Assembly (NCBI GenBank): GCA_023525975.1
Contig: CM042030.1
Location: 34,032,350 to 34,096,349 of the forward strand
Source: Smallanthus sonchifolius
Lineage: Eukaryota; Streptophyta; Magnoliopsida; Asterales; Asteraceae
Direction of reading: 5' to 3'
Length of the DNA stretch: 64,000 nucleotides
Made by a program: the position numbers and the translations under genes. The notes beneath the pieces were generated by a model that saw only the letters and a program-made list of their open reading frames with translations, had not been told where the DNA came from and made no database searches. Positions 22,418 through 33,500 of this stretch are shown piece by piece (position 1 is the first letter of the stretch; each line of letters opens with the position of its first letter).

Positions 22418-22517
22418 CTCAGTGTGAAGTAGTGTTTTGTGACTTAGCAAAAAATTTTTGTTTATTTTTTTTTTAAATTTTTTTTCTTTATTGTTTTAAT
22501 ATGTTTGTGACTTTGCT

Positions 22518-22539
22518 ATTTCATCATTGCTATGTACAG
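22518..22539 (+). promoter_or_regulatory. Candidate 3' splice site before the C 3' ORF
   Basis: The run ATTTCATCATTGCTATGTACAG is immediately followed by the ORF's ATG at 22540. It matches the plant acceptor pattern (U-rich, CAG/AT) and the position seen in A and E. Splicing is inferred. Confidence 0.5.
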
Positions 22540-25399
22540 ATGGATCGTAGAGTGGAATATAAGCATAACTAGGTGGCGTTATTGGATCCAAATATGTCTG
22601 AAGCCGTTAACTATCGTGAGATTATAAATTTTCTAAATAGATCCAGAATCAGTGTTGCATTATTTGCAAATCCCTACATTAGCCTGAATTATATTCAACA
22701 ATTCAGGGATACTGCACAACATGATTGCACTATTGATCCAAATGTGATTAGAGCTACTGTCAATAACACTGGAGTTGCAATATCTGTTGAAACTATTTGA
22801 CAAGCTCTGTATCTTGGAGGTAATAATGAAGAACCGTTGGGATTACTGTCTCAATTGATTATGGGATGTTTTCAAAGGATGGGTTACAGGGGAAGAGCTA
22901 ACGATACTCAAGCACGGAAAGGTGGCTTAGAGGTTCAATGGTGGTACTTTATGCATGTACTTATTCGGTGTTTATCACCGAGGAAAGCTGGATCTGACGG
23001 GTTGAAGACTTCTTTGCAATCAGCCATGGTGGCTCTTACTCTTAACAGAGGTTTCAACTTTGCACATTATTTCTATAAGGAGATCGTTATACAAATTACA
23101 CCGCTAGAAGGTCAAGGCTTTCTGATGTACCCTAGGTTCATACAAATGATCTTGAATCATCTCATTCCAAACCTACCTCACCTACAACACCGTCTTACTC
23201 TCACCCCAATGACAAAGAGAACTTTTTCTGATTGTAACAATATTAGGCAGCAAAATCCGACATTGATCCCAGTTCCTACACCATTATTTGGGCACATAAT
23301 TAATCCTAATTTTGTTGCACCACCTCATGATAATTGGATTAATCCGGAAGAAGAAGAAGAACAACAACAACAACAGCAACAGCAACCTCAAGTACAACAA
23401 CAACAAGTTCAAGAACCAGTTCAAGTTGATGCTCAAGAGAATGTAATAGAACCAAATGTGGAGGTTCATGATGAGGTTCAAGCTGATGTTCATGACGATC
23501 AACATGAGGAGAACATTCATAACATTGAAGTAGAACAACTTCATTCTCGTCCACAGGATCAAGAGGGAAATGTCAATGATACTAGCACGAGTTCTTTTGA
23601 ACCTGCTAATGATAATGAGTCTGATACTGATTCGGAAGCTACAAAAGATTTCAGCTCAGATCATTATGACAGACTGGCTAACATTCCGGTTGCAAATACT
23701 GGAAAAAGAATGAAGTCTGTAAGTACAAGAAAAGTCAAGAAACCAAGACGCAAGTCTGCTCGGGGTCCTCCTCCTGGTGCAGTACTTGGTAAAAGAACAT
23801 TACGGGATGAATCGTCATCTGATTCCGAGTATATCCCTTCTCCAAAATCAAAGAAGCTAATGTATGCTTCAATAGCTGCTGCTCGTACTCAGGTAGCTGA
23901 TGACGTGGATTTTGTGGAATCACTGATTATATCACCACAATCGTCTCAGACAACTTCTCCACAAGTTACTCCTACTCTAATTCCTCCTCACACTTCTTCA
24001 CAAGCTGGTCCGTCTAGTTCCTCAAAGGATGCTAAGATTGCTTCTCTACAAGGCAAAGTCTCTTGCCTAGAATTCCAAGTTGTGGGTCTTCAAGGTCAAG
24101 TGGATGTATTAAGGGCAAATGATTTTCAGAGAGAACAAGTTCTTCAGTCTCAAAGCAAACAAATATCTAAAATTCATATTCTTGTTTCACAATTAATAGA
24201 GCGTATTGATGCTCAGGGGGAGATGCATGTAGTGGTTAAAGATGCTTGTCATACAGAGGCAGTTCAAAGAAATGACAATGAAGATAATGATCCCAATGGG
24301 AACAAGTGTGATCGTCAATACTCTGACATTGCTCTGATATCTCAGTTTCAGGGGGAGTCTACTTCAAAATCTACTTCAAATCAAGTTGAAGCTTCTGCTG
24401 GTGATAAAAATACAGGAAAAAGTAAAGAGGTATTGCTTCTAGAATTCTTTAGAGAAGATTCTGATCTTGATGAAGCTGAAAAGATAGACTGTTTAGATGG
24501 CCTAAATGAATTGTTTGATGATTTAGAAGACAAAATGAATAACTCAGAGATAGAAGAAGGAGAGATAGTAGAATTGGATATTACTAAAGAAACAACAAGG
24601 TTGATGTATGAAGGTTGTGATGGTCTTAATGTGCCTTTTGATCGCATCCAAGATGATATTATTCCTGAAGTCACTTATGATGTAATAACTGATTCTATGG
24701 ACTCTACTGAAGATGTCACAAAGCCTGATTCTAGTTCTGACACTGCTCAAACTAAGACAACTGAAGAGCTTGTGATGTATAGGAATACAGGCATGACCAA
24801 AGCGAAATGGCTAGAGTTGGTGAAGAGTTGGAAGAAAGTATTACCTGTTTCATCATCACCACCTGTTCTTAAAGAAAAGTATGTGAACAAAGATAGATGT
24901 GTTGGGAGGATTATAAGTTGGTTCTTTGATGAAGAAATTAATCTTTTTGCTTTAAAGAGATTTAATGGTGTACAATATTTGAAGCCAAGACTAAGGTACT
25001 TCAATACTTTACCAAGGTGTGAAATGAACGGTCTGGCAACAAAGTGTTTAATTAATAGATCTAAGCATGATATTGCTGATGCGATTGCAAAATTGATAAG
25101 GATGGAAGGTGGTTTTGGAAAGTATGAAAAGCTTAAACCACAAAAGGGAAAGAGAATAAAGAGTGTTGACTCTAAAATTGGTAAGGTGATTTGGAATTAC
25201 AAGTTCAAACCAGTCAAGGTAGTGAAGAAGATACTTTTGAAGAAAATACCACAAGACTGTCTGGGTAATATGAAGTGGTGGTATGTGGATGTGAACAATG
25301 GAGAAGCAAGGATTGAAGATCAAGATAATATGGTCATAGCTTGTGTTCTATGATACTATGAACCTTAAAAACTTTTCAAAGAAAGAATACCAATGCTGA
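22540..25399 (+). pseudogene. 3' accessory (env-position) ORF of element C
   Basis: Same protein as in A, and open for 838 codons after two stops. TAG at 22570 replaces a Gln codon of A, and TGA at 22798 replaces an Arg codon. Order: conserved N-domain (IQQFRDT, MGCFQRMGY, FLMYPRF), poly-Q after EEEEE, acidic Ser-rich region, basic KKPRRKS, coiled coil near 24030-24220, and C-terminal domain (GRIISWFF, YFNTLPRCE, MKWWYVDV). A one-base insertion near 25345 ends the long frame at 25353; the homologous frame continues to a TGA at 25397. There is no membrane segment or signal peptide. The function is unknown. Confidence 0.82.
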
Positions 25400-25554
25400 A
25401 AAGATAGGAGATTATGTTTACAAGTGAATGGCGTGAACAGGGATTACAATATAAATGTGTGTTGGAGATCTGTGTGAAACATGGAGTATACGCAGGTAGC
25501 AAATTACCAGAGAAGTGGAAGAGATCAGTATGAAGACAAAATATCAAGTTATTG

Positions 25555-25565
25555 TCAAGAGGAGT
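25555..25565 (+). other. Polypurine tract of C
   Basis: AAGAGGAGTC immediately precedes the 3' LTR start TGTTAGGACAT. Confidence 0.75.
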
Positions 25566-25952
25566 CTGTTAGGACATAAAAGTGTGACAATAGGCCTTGT
25601 AATAGTTTAGATCTCTGTCTTTGATTTTTTAATGTTTTAGTTAAATTCTGCAATAGGCTAAATAAGTTCGCCTAGGCCTAGTTTAGGCGAACTAGTTAAG
25701 TTCGCATGTGGCAGAACACTTGTCTATAAATATGTGTTTACTTGTTCAGTTTTAGAGAGCTTTTGGAAAACTAACATTCTGTAAACTCTATGTTTTGGTG
25801 CTATTGAAAGAGTGATTATTTACATTGTGTGTGATTTTCTTTGTTAGAGTTGTCTCATATACACTGTCATTGACACGGTTGGATTCCGCACTCCGTGTTC
25901 TTGTTACGTCATGTCTCGAGTTTGATCCATAGGAGAGACGAGTGGACCTACA
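25566..25952 (+). repeat. 3' LTR of element C
   Basis: 387 bp, TGTTAGGACAT...GGACCTACA, the same termini as A's LTR. It holds one dyad at 25687 with one arm mismatch and a half-dyad at 25664, a step of about 34 bp, then TATAAATA at 25725-25732. The flank after 25952 is a dispersed repeat also found at 38391. The 5-bp duplication cannot be tested because the 5' end is outside the window. Confidence 0.9.
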
Positions 25953-26175
25953 CGGCCCAATTTCAAATAATAAATCCAAATAACATTTAATATTAAATCG
26001 AGCTCGCAATCCGACGTCACCCAACTCGTTTATTCTTTAACGTTATTTCCTCGATCGATAAGTTAAAACAATATACTAAAATGTATGTTGATAGCACTAA
26101 AATACCAACACACCGTCACATATGGCACGGGTTGGGCCACGAGTATTTTCAAGACTTCATGAAACCGAAGACGAA
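25953..26175. repeat. Dispersed repeat X, copy 1
   Basis: About 200 bp from GGCCCAATTTC to GAAACCGAAG, matching 38391-38592 at high identity on the same strand. Element C cut it on the left, and similarity stops abruptly on the right. It has no coding evidence beyond short mirrored ORFs. It may be part of an old copia LTR, because the second copy lies next to one. Confidence 0.7.
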
Positions 26176-26417
26176 CTCCTAGAAGAACTAGTTGCAAGTT
26201 CAATTTTGACTTTATTATTTATTATTTTGAGATGAGTTTCAATGATTTTAATATTATTAATTATTTTATTTTATTAATTTTTAATTAAAATAATTCTTCA
26301 CATAGGTTATAATTCTTAATTTTATTTATTTTAAACTTACTTACATAAGTTATATATAATTTTTATGTTTTATTTTTTAAGTAAACTTTAATTTTAACTT
26401 TAATGTATTTTGTTTTT

Positions 26418-26575
26418 CTTAAATTGTGTTTTTAAATTGTATTTAAAAAGAGGCTAGTTTAGTTAATGAAATTGTGTTTTTAAATTTTATTTAAAAAAAA
26501 AAAGAGACTAGTTTAGTTATTAAAATGAGGCTTTTAATTTTTATTTTAAAAAAAATGCTAGGATAGTTTAGGGTT
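26418..26575. repeat. Three imperfect AT-rich tandem copies (about 50 bp)
   Basis: A unit with TTTTTAAATT, a poly-A run, then GAGGCTAGTTTAGTTA recurs three times with drift. The surrounding 26176-26604 is AT-rich and holds nothing else I can identify. Confidence 0.6.
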
Positions 26576-26604
26576 CCACCCCTTGTGTATAGGGTAGTTT
26601 AAGG

Positions 26605-27145
26605 TAGGGGTGTTCAATATTTGGTTTCAAACCGATTAAACTGATAACCGAATCAAAACTGAAACCGTTTAAAACCAAACCGAATTACATATTTGGTTTT
26701 TGGTTTGGTTCTAACCGAAAACCGAATATGTAATTTGGTTTTTGGTTTGGTTTATGTTTCAAGAATTTGAATTCGGTTTGAACCGAAAAACCCGAATTAG
26801 GTTATACCATTATTTTAATCCATATTTTATAGTTAACCCAATTCATTTATATCAATAACCAATACACATATATGAATTATAAATCATTATTCGATTAAGG
26901 TATGTTTTTGTTTAGATTTTCGTAAAATGTTGTGTTGTTTAAACCGAATAAGTTATGGCTACCCAAAAGAATATTTTTTTTGGCTAATTCGGTTTGTTAG
27001 GTTCAAACCGAAAATGAAAATGAATTACAATATGGTTTGAGTTTGTATTAGGTTTCCTCAAATATGATTCGGTTCGGATTATGGTTTCAACAAAACAAAA
27101 TTCCAACCCGAAAAAAACGCAACCCGACCCGATGAATACCCCTTA
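26605..27145. mobile_element. Non-autonomous hAT-like element (541 bp)
   Basis: Terminal inverted repeats TAGGGGTGTTCA (left) and TAAGGGGTATTCA (right end, reverse complement) resemble hAT termini. Perfect 8-bp duplications GTTTAAGG flank it at 26597-26604 and 27146-27153. The interior is a run of degenerate AACCGAA/TTCGGTT motifs on both strands and has no transposase. It was probably moved by a hAT transposase encoded elsewhere. Confidence 0.88.
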
Positions 27146-27153
27146 GTTTAAGG

Positions 27154-27850
27154 TAAATAAGACGTGGCACAACATGTCATGTTTTGATATGGTAATCTTA
27201 AGGGTACTTTAGGGTTTAAGGGGTTTCACCCCTCCACCTTTAACATCAAACTCCATTTCAAACATATTCCTTTTTACTCTAACTAGAAAATTTGCCCTGC
27301 GCACCGCGGTAGAAAACAGACTTTAAATGGTGTCATTAACGTCGCTAAGTAAAAAAAGAAATGTGGTTCAATAAATTTTGCCTCATGTTCCACCGTGGTA
27401 GTGGGACCTTAACGTGGCTAAACACAAAAAGAATAATAGTTAAATACATTGAAAAACGTATGAAGTTACGGCGAGTCGGTTGTGTATATCGAAACATAGA
27501 TAAAAAACAGTTAGATAACGGTATCGATGCTTTTCAGTCGGTGTCTGTCACATTTTTATGGTGTCAGCACGTCACCGTCAGTCGATATAACCCACGATAC
27601 CTAAAAATATACTCTTTTGAATACGACTCCGTTTTAAAATAAAATTATACCGGGACGTTAAAAAAAACAAACGTGGAATTTATTAAGAAAAAATGAGATT
27701 ATATATACTACAGGGGGTAAACTCGAAACACTAGAAATTTGAGGGGGTCAAAATGAAATTTTAAAAAGTTGGTAGTGACTTTTATCATTTCAACAAAGTT
27801 GAGGGGGAGATTGGCCGGTGGCATTTTTTCACCGACACTTGCTGATAAGG
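27154..27850. other. Unclassified intergenic sequence
   Basis: About 700 bp with an ACTAGAAAATTTGCCC segment followed by GCGC-rich bases, and a gggggtcaaaatg-like G-run region. It could be a decayed Helitron or other dispersed repeat. I could not find termini or coding sequence. Confidence 0.3.
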
Positions 27851-27865
27851 TTATTGTAATTTATA

Positions 27866-28095
27866 AATATTAGTTTGTAATGATAATTGTCATTCAAGAT
27901 GTGTCCCCGACATATATAGTCATCATTTTCCCACTTGAGACGTCTCCTAGATTGTTCTAGAGTTTCATTCTCCACCATCTCAGGACACGGTGTAAACAAC
28001 ACGTAAGCAACTTTCAAAGTAATCAATAAGAAATACATTTTTTTCTTCTACCTTCTAAAATCATGACCCTCAAACTTATCCAAATTTGCAAATTT
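27866..28095 (-). pseudogene. Fragment of a different copia gag
   Basis: Minus-strand translation gives KFANLDKFEGHDFRR, a TAG where Trp is usual, then KKMYFLLITLKVAYVL and WENDDYICRGHILN. This is the N-terminal capsid signature of a copia Gag (UBN2-like), distinct from A, C and E. A primer-site-like TGGTATCA (sense) lies at about 28156, just upstream. The frame is lost at about 27880. It is probably the left piece of the copia element whose LTR lies at 37037-39311 beyond D. Confidence 0.7.
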
Positions 28096-28378
28096 ACTGG
28101 ACATCACGAACAGATTCACCACTAGTCATTCTTGATTCTGAACTTGAAACAATTGATACCAAATATCTAATCTAGGGTTCCCAAATCAAATCACAGAATT
28201 CCCAACTAAAATTCTGATTTCTTGTATCCCAAATTAACCATCAATTTCTGAACAGGAATGTAACATTCCGAAAATAGTAAAATAAGTAAATAAAATACGA
28301 TGGAGATTTAAACGTCCTAAAGCGAAATAAGAACGGATGGGCTTGAGCTCGGCTCCAACGGGCCGAGGGAAGCCCAGG

Positions 28379-28386
28379 TATAAAAG
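28379..28386 (+). promoter_or_regulatory. TATA box of D LTR
   Basis: TATAAAAG, about 120 bp into the LTR, followed by GA-rich sequence. The 3' LTR has the same box at 35249. The dyads lie about 380 bp downstream, unlike the other families. Confidence 0.65.
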
Positions 28387-28766
28387 GGGCAAGGCAGCCC
28401 ACTAACTCATTTCACCCTCACTTGCACCATCTTAGAGAGAGAAAGGGAGCCCGGGTCTAGAGAGAGAAAGTCGACGGATCGTCACGAGATTTAAGGAGCA
28501 CGTTACTACTGAGATCGTGAGCAAAACCTCCGGATCAGAATTCCAATCCAGGTAATGACTCGATCATAATATGAGTTCTTGTTCATTTTTGGGGTTTCTC
28601 GAGTTTTAGCTAAATAGGTGATGTTTTTACGGATGAAACTTGATAATAAGCTTAGAAATAGAATCTAGAATGAAAACCGCACGTTTTGATCAAAGAAAAT
28701 TGTAAGATTAGCATGATCGGATTAACATGCAAGAATTCCGAAATTTTGGTCCATGAACCAGGTACT

Positions 28767-28918
28767 GCGTACTTACCAAGTGCGCAGGAAGGAATCCCTG
28801 CGTACTTACTAAGTGCGCAGGCAGCAGTCCCTGCGTACTTACCAAGTACGCAGGAGGAAGACTCCTGCGCACTTACCAAGTGCGCATGAGCAAGTCCCTG
28901 CGCACTTACTAAGTGCGC
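28767..28918 (+). repeat. Five phased dyads (GCGTACTT family) in the D LTR
   Basis: 19-bp units start at 28767, 28800, 28833, 28867 and 28900, giving steps of 33, 33, 34 and 33. One unit has arms GCGTACTT/AAGTACGC, two have GCGCACTT/AAGTGCGC, and two pair GCGTACTT with AAGTGCGC, which would be a G-U wobble in RNA. The centre is ACC or ACT. The copy in the 3' LTR is identical (35637-35788). Confidence 0.93.
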
Positions 28919-30168
28919 AGGCAGCAGACAGCAGGCCACAGGTTGGTTAAGTAAAGTCAGTAAGTTTAGAATGATCAAACCATTAGAGTCAGGGTTGGGT
29001 CTAATGTGTATTTAACTACCTAATCCAGATCGGAAGTGACGCTGTTGGGCCTTTGTTTAGGACAACCTGGAGTAGCTCATCAGGTGAGTTCTATGTGCCC
29101 CCTTCTATGTTATGTGCAAATGATTTATAAATGTTTTGGGGCTGAAGTGTATACACTAAATGAATAAATGTTATAAGTGTCAATGTGATCATACGTATAT
29201 ATATATATATAATTACTTATATATGTGAAAATGAATTATGAATAAAGAATGAATCGTATGATACAAAGAATGAACGAAAGAAGGACATAACGTAAATGAA
29301 TGAAATCTTGCTTTATATATTATATATTGCATGTTATGAATGAATGTAAACGTTATGAACCCTTCTATGACAACGGCTACTTCGGTAGACGGACGACCAC
29401 GTGACTATTTTGCAACCGGGACAAAAACGTTCCTTCGCAAGCTAGGACGTATGAAAAGGTATTAATGGACGGTCAAAGCAAGCCTTAACTAATGTAGAAC
29501 GGTTGCATACATAATGGTCACGTGGGAAACGGATGCCCTAGGGCAGACGGATAAAAATGACGGACTACGACGGTAGGACGGTAAAGAGCGGACGGACAAA
29601 GGTTGCCGGACGAAATTAACGATATGACGGACGGTTTTCTAGAGCCGGACGGTAATGAAATGGGCTACGACGGTAGTTCTGACTGCGATGTCTTTGTGAC
29701 ATTCGCGACAAGTGTGATGGGTTGATCTCCCTTAAGATTATGGCCAATATGTGTTCTCTCAATGAAAGTATGTATGTACATATGTATGTACCCTCAATGA
29801 ATGTTATGTGAGAACAATAAAGTAAAGAATATATAAAAGTACGAATACACATTCATTTATTATATTTATGATAAGATAAATGTTATGCGTGAATGTCTTT
29901 AATCTAGAACTCACCAGCGTTAGCTGACTTTTAGTATACATTTCAGGTAACAAAGGAAAGGGTCGTGCGAAGGCGTGATGGTTACCCGACACAAGACTGA
30001 CATCCCACTTTTGTTGTTAAGAATATGTTATGTTTTTATTTGTAAAGACTTCCGCTGTTTTGATTATGTAATTGAATGACGAATGTTTTAATTTAAGTTC
30101 AGTATTTATGACTATGTTTATGAGTAAATCCAACAAGTGAGGTCGCCCGGTTTAGGGGCCTTACAAGT

Positions 30169-30180
30169 TGGTATCAGAGC
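30169..30180 (+). other. Primer binding site of D (tRNA-iMet)
   Basis: TGGTATCAGAGC starts four bases after the LTR end. Perfect match to the 3' end of initiator tRNA-Met. Confidence 0.95.
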
Positions 30181-30520
30181 AATAGTTTGAGAGATTTAGG
30201 CATCCCTAAATGTCTAGACTCAAACTGATTATGGGACCAACGCACGGATGTCAGTATGGGTAACCAACGCCAACGCTAGCACGGTAAGTAAGTCGTAAAG
30301 TTAATGCTCTTGCATAGGAATAGATACCTTAACTTAGAACAAATAGATGTTAATGCCACGACTGATTTGAAGAGTTTCGAACCCGAAAAGCAATGTAAAT
30401 TAGTAATCACAAACCGGTCACTGTAATTAAGAATTTACCTTGCTCGTACTGTTCCAAACTATGATCTGAAGAAAGGACATTGATGTATTCCCTTTTTAAC
30501 AATCCAGGAAATTAAGAACT

Positions 30521-33500
30521 ATGGCTGGTGGAGGAAGGACAGGACCTCGAGGCGGTCGCACTGGCCGACGAGGTAGACCTCCGTTGAACCCAAGATTTGA
30601 AGAAGAAGAGAGTGTGCACGCAGAGCACACCGAAAGTGTGCACGAAACAGAAGTGACCCCAATTAGGGACAACAGTCCAGGGCCTATACAGTTGGAACCT
30701 GAAGTCAGGGATGCTATTGCCCGTGAAGTTGTGCTCACTTTGTAGAAGGTATTGCCTGATCTACTATCCGAGGCAATAAAGAAAAGTAGAGAGGGGGATG
30801 AAGGAAACCACGAAGAGACAGTATATGACAGCGACGGGGATGAGATAAAAGTGGGGCCAAGCACTAAAGGGTGCACTTATAAAGGTTTCAAAGATGGAGA
30901 CCCACCCAAGTTTGATGGTAGCAAGGATTCGGTGGCTACTTTGGAATGGATTGAGAGAATGAACGCTGTAATCAACATCAGCGAGTGCCGACCAGACCAG
31001 GCGGTTAAATATGTTGCTCATTCTTTCACCAATGAAGCACTAGGTTGGTGGAGAAATATTCAAAGAACAAAGTCGCCACATGCTCTTGCCCGAATGACAT
31101 GGGAGGACTTGAAAAAGCTCGTAATCCAAAAGTTCTGCCCACAGAATGAGATTGATCGTGTGGAGAACGAGTTCCTAAACTTCAAAGCTGGCGACAAGAC
31201 TCATCGCCAATATACTTCAAGGTTCAACGAGCTGGCCCAACTGGTACCACACTTGGTGGAAACCGAAGAACGTATGATCAAATACTATGTCAAGGGTCTG
31301 CCACAAAGGGTCCGTGTCCACGTAAAAGCCAACCTACCCTCGACCTTCGAGTCGGTAGTCAACCTGTCTGGAATCGTTTACGACGATTATGCCAACGAGG
31401 ACCCGGCACCTGTGACACAAAAGAGGAAGTGGGAGAACTCGTCTAGAGGCACCGGAAAAGGGAATGAAACAATTGAAATTAAGAAACCGAGGTTGGTCGG
31501 ATATGAAACGTGCAAGAGATGTGGAAAACAACATCTTGGCGAGTGTCGAATCGGCACCACCGTGTATTATAAGTGCGGAAGGCCGGGGCACTACTCTCGA
31601 GATTGTTTGAAGGATGTCAAATGTCAAGTATGTGGATTGTTTGGACATCTGACAAAGAATTGCAGGAAGGCCGGCCAATCTGGTTCGGGAAAGGAGAAGG
31701 AACAGGAACAACAAAAGGCAAGGACTCGGGCCTATGCCTTAACTGAGGAAGAAGCAAGGGGAAACCCTGATGTCGTGTCAGGTACGTTTCTAGTTAATGA
31801 TGAACGTGCTGCGATTTTATTTGATTCTAGTGCTAGTAAAAGCTTTATATCAAATGCATTTAGTCGTAAACTAGATTGCACTATCAACACCATAGTAAAG
31901 GCCTTTAGCGTACAAACTGCCGTTGGTAAAAATTCGGCAGTATTCCAAGTCACGGAGGATTGCATCATAGAAATAGAGGGACATAGGTTTCCTTCTAGAT
32001 TATTCCTTCTCACCTTAGGAGGATTCGATATAGTATTGGGTATGGATTGGTTAGCTGCCAACGAAGCTCAAATCATATGTAAACGTAAGAGAATACACCT
32101 CAAAGCTCCTAGCGGATGTCCAATTACGGTTTATGGGGATTGGAATTGCACAATGCCAAACGTCATTTCGATGATCAAGGCCGAAAGTTACATGAGGCGC
32201 GGTTGCGAAGCTTATCTGGCATATGTTATTGATGATAGAATGAAAACTAAAGAACTCAAGAATGTACCCGTGGTGTGCAACTTTCCGGAAGTATTCCCTG
32301 AGGATCTACCTGGGTTGCCACCCGATCGGGAAATAGAATTTCAGATTGATTTACTGCCAGGAGCTGAGCCCGTTGCCAAAGCCCCCTACCGATTGGCTTC
32401 GTCAGAAATGAAAGAATTGATGTCTCAACTAGAGGAACTAACAGAAAAAGGATTTGTTAGACCGAGCATCTCACCATGGGGCGCTCCGGTATTATTTGTA
32501 AAGAAAAAGGACGGCAGCATGCGCATGTGCATTGATTACCGCGAATTGAACAAGAGAACAGTAAAGAACAAATACCCGCTACCTAGAATAGACGATCTTT
32601 TTGATCAACTGCAAGGTGCGAGTTGGTTCTCAAAGATCGATCTTAGGTCGGGTTACCATCAGTTGAAAGTAAGAGAAGAAGACGTACCAAAGACCGCGTT
32701 TCGCACGCGTTATGGACATTATGAATTCCTCGTGATGTCCTTCGGATTGACTAACGCTCCAGCAGCGTTCATGGATTTGATGAATAGAGTATGTCGACCA
32801 ATGTTGGATCGATCAGTGATAGTTTTCATAGACGACATACTGATATATTCGAAAAACGAGGGTGATCACCACTGTCACCTAAGAGAAGTTCTGGAAGTGT
32901 TAAAGCAGGAGAAGTTGTACGCGAAATTCTCCAAATGCGCGTTCTGGCTTAGGGAAGTCCAATTCCTAGGTCATGTGATAAACCCAAACGGCATCATGGT
33001 AGATCCTGCAAAGATAGAAACAGTAAAGGAATGGAACATCCCAAAGACACCAACAGAGATACGAAGTTTTCTTGGATTGGCAGGCTACTATCGAAGGTTC
33101 ATTCAAGATTTCTCAAGGATAGCCTCGCCACTAACTAAACTGACACGGAAAGAAGTGAAATATGAATGGAGTCAAACCCAAAATAACGCGTTTGAGGAAC
33201 TTAAGACACGATTAACCCAAGCTCCAGTCTTGACTCTACCTGAGGGAAATGAAGACTTGGTAGTCTACTCTGACGCTTCGGGGCAGGGTTTAGGTTGCGT
33301 ACTTATGCAACGAGGAAAGGTAATTGCTTATGCCTCACGACAACTAAAGATTCACGAGGTTAACTACCCAACGCACGATCTCGAGTTAGCAGCAGTAGTT
33401 TTCGCATTGAAAATATGGAGGCACTATTTGTATGGAGTTAAATGCACCATCTACTCCGATCATAAAAGCTTGAAGTACTTTTTCGAGCAAAAAGAATTAA

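Larger units (their letters stand above)
20313..22539 (+). other. C spacer between pol and 3' ORF (noncoding)
   Basis: 2.2 kb with no supported gene. Short blocks are conserved with element E's spacer: a TTAGTAGTGTGAAAAC block followed by TTTGAACCCATTTT (20690-20745; E 59626-59680), and TGTGGGGTAC with a CAAATTGGTACC-like block (21194-21230; E 60160-60210). Most of 21260-21400 also matches element A. It holds a tandem repeat, dyads and a splice acceptor. Conservation of order suggests cis-acting RNA functions. Confidence 0.65.
13957..25952 (+). mobile_element. Copia (SIRE-lineage) element C, 3' portion
   Basis: Plus-strand Ty1/copia element with late gag, protease, integrase, RT, RNase H, spacer, 3' ORF, polypurine tract and 3' LTR ending at 25952. 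Its 5' LTR and early gag lie beyond gypsy B, outside the window. A solo gypsy LTR (16707-18616) interrupts pol. Many stops are single transitions in CAG, CGA and TGG codons. It is the same family as element A, judging by its LTR, spacer and 3' ORF. Confidence 0.9.
28259..30165 (+). repeat. 5' LTR of D
   Basis: 1907 bp, TGTAACATTCC...CCTTACA. It contains TATAAAAG at 28379-28386, five phased dyads at 28767-28918, a (TA)n run near 29195-29211 and a region rich in ACGGACGG-type motifs (29340-29700). No gene is supported. Antisense ORFs such as 28652-28978 arise from the dyad array itself. Confidence 0.96.

Noticed and set aside
23284..23562. Leucine-rich antisense ORFs opposite the C 3' ORF
   Set aside because: They are shadows of the poly-Gln/Glu coding stretch on the plus strand.
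27361..27642. 93-codon ORF in unclassified DNA
   Set aside because: Low-complexity flank, no motif and no start context. It is probably chance.
28652..28978. Antisense ORF of 108 codons, repeated at 35522-35848 with a twin on the plus strand
   Set aside because: Its repetitive AYL/STQ-type peptide is a translation of the dyad array, and both strands are open because the units are palindromic.
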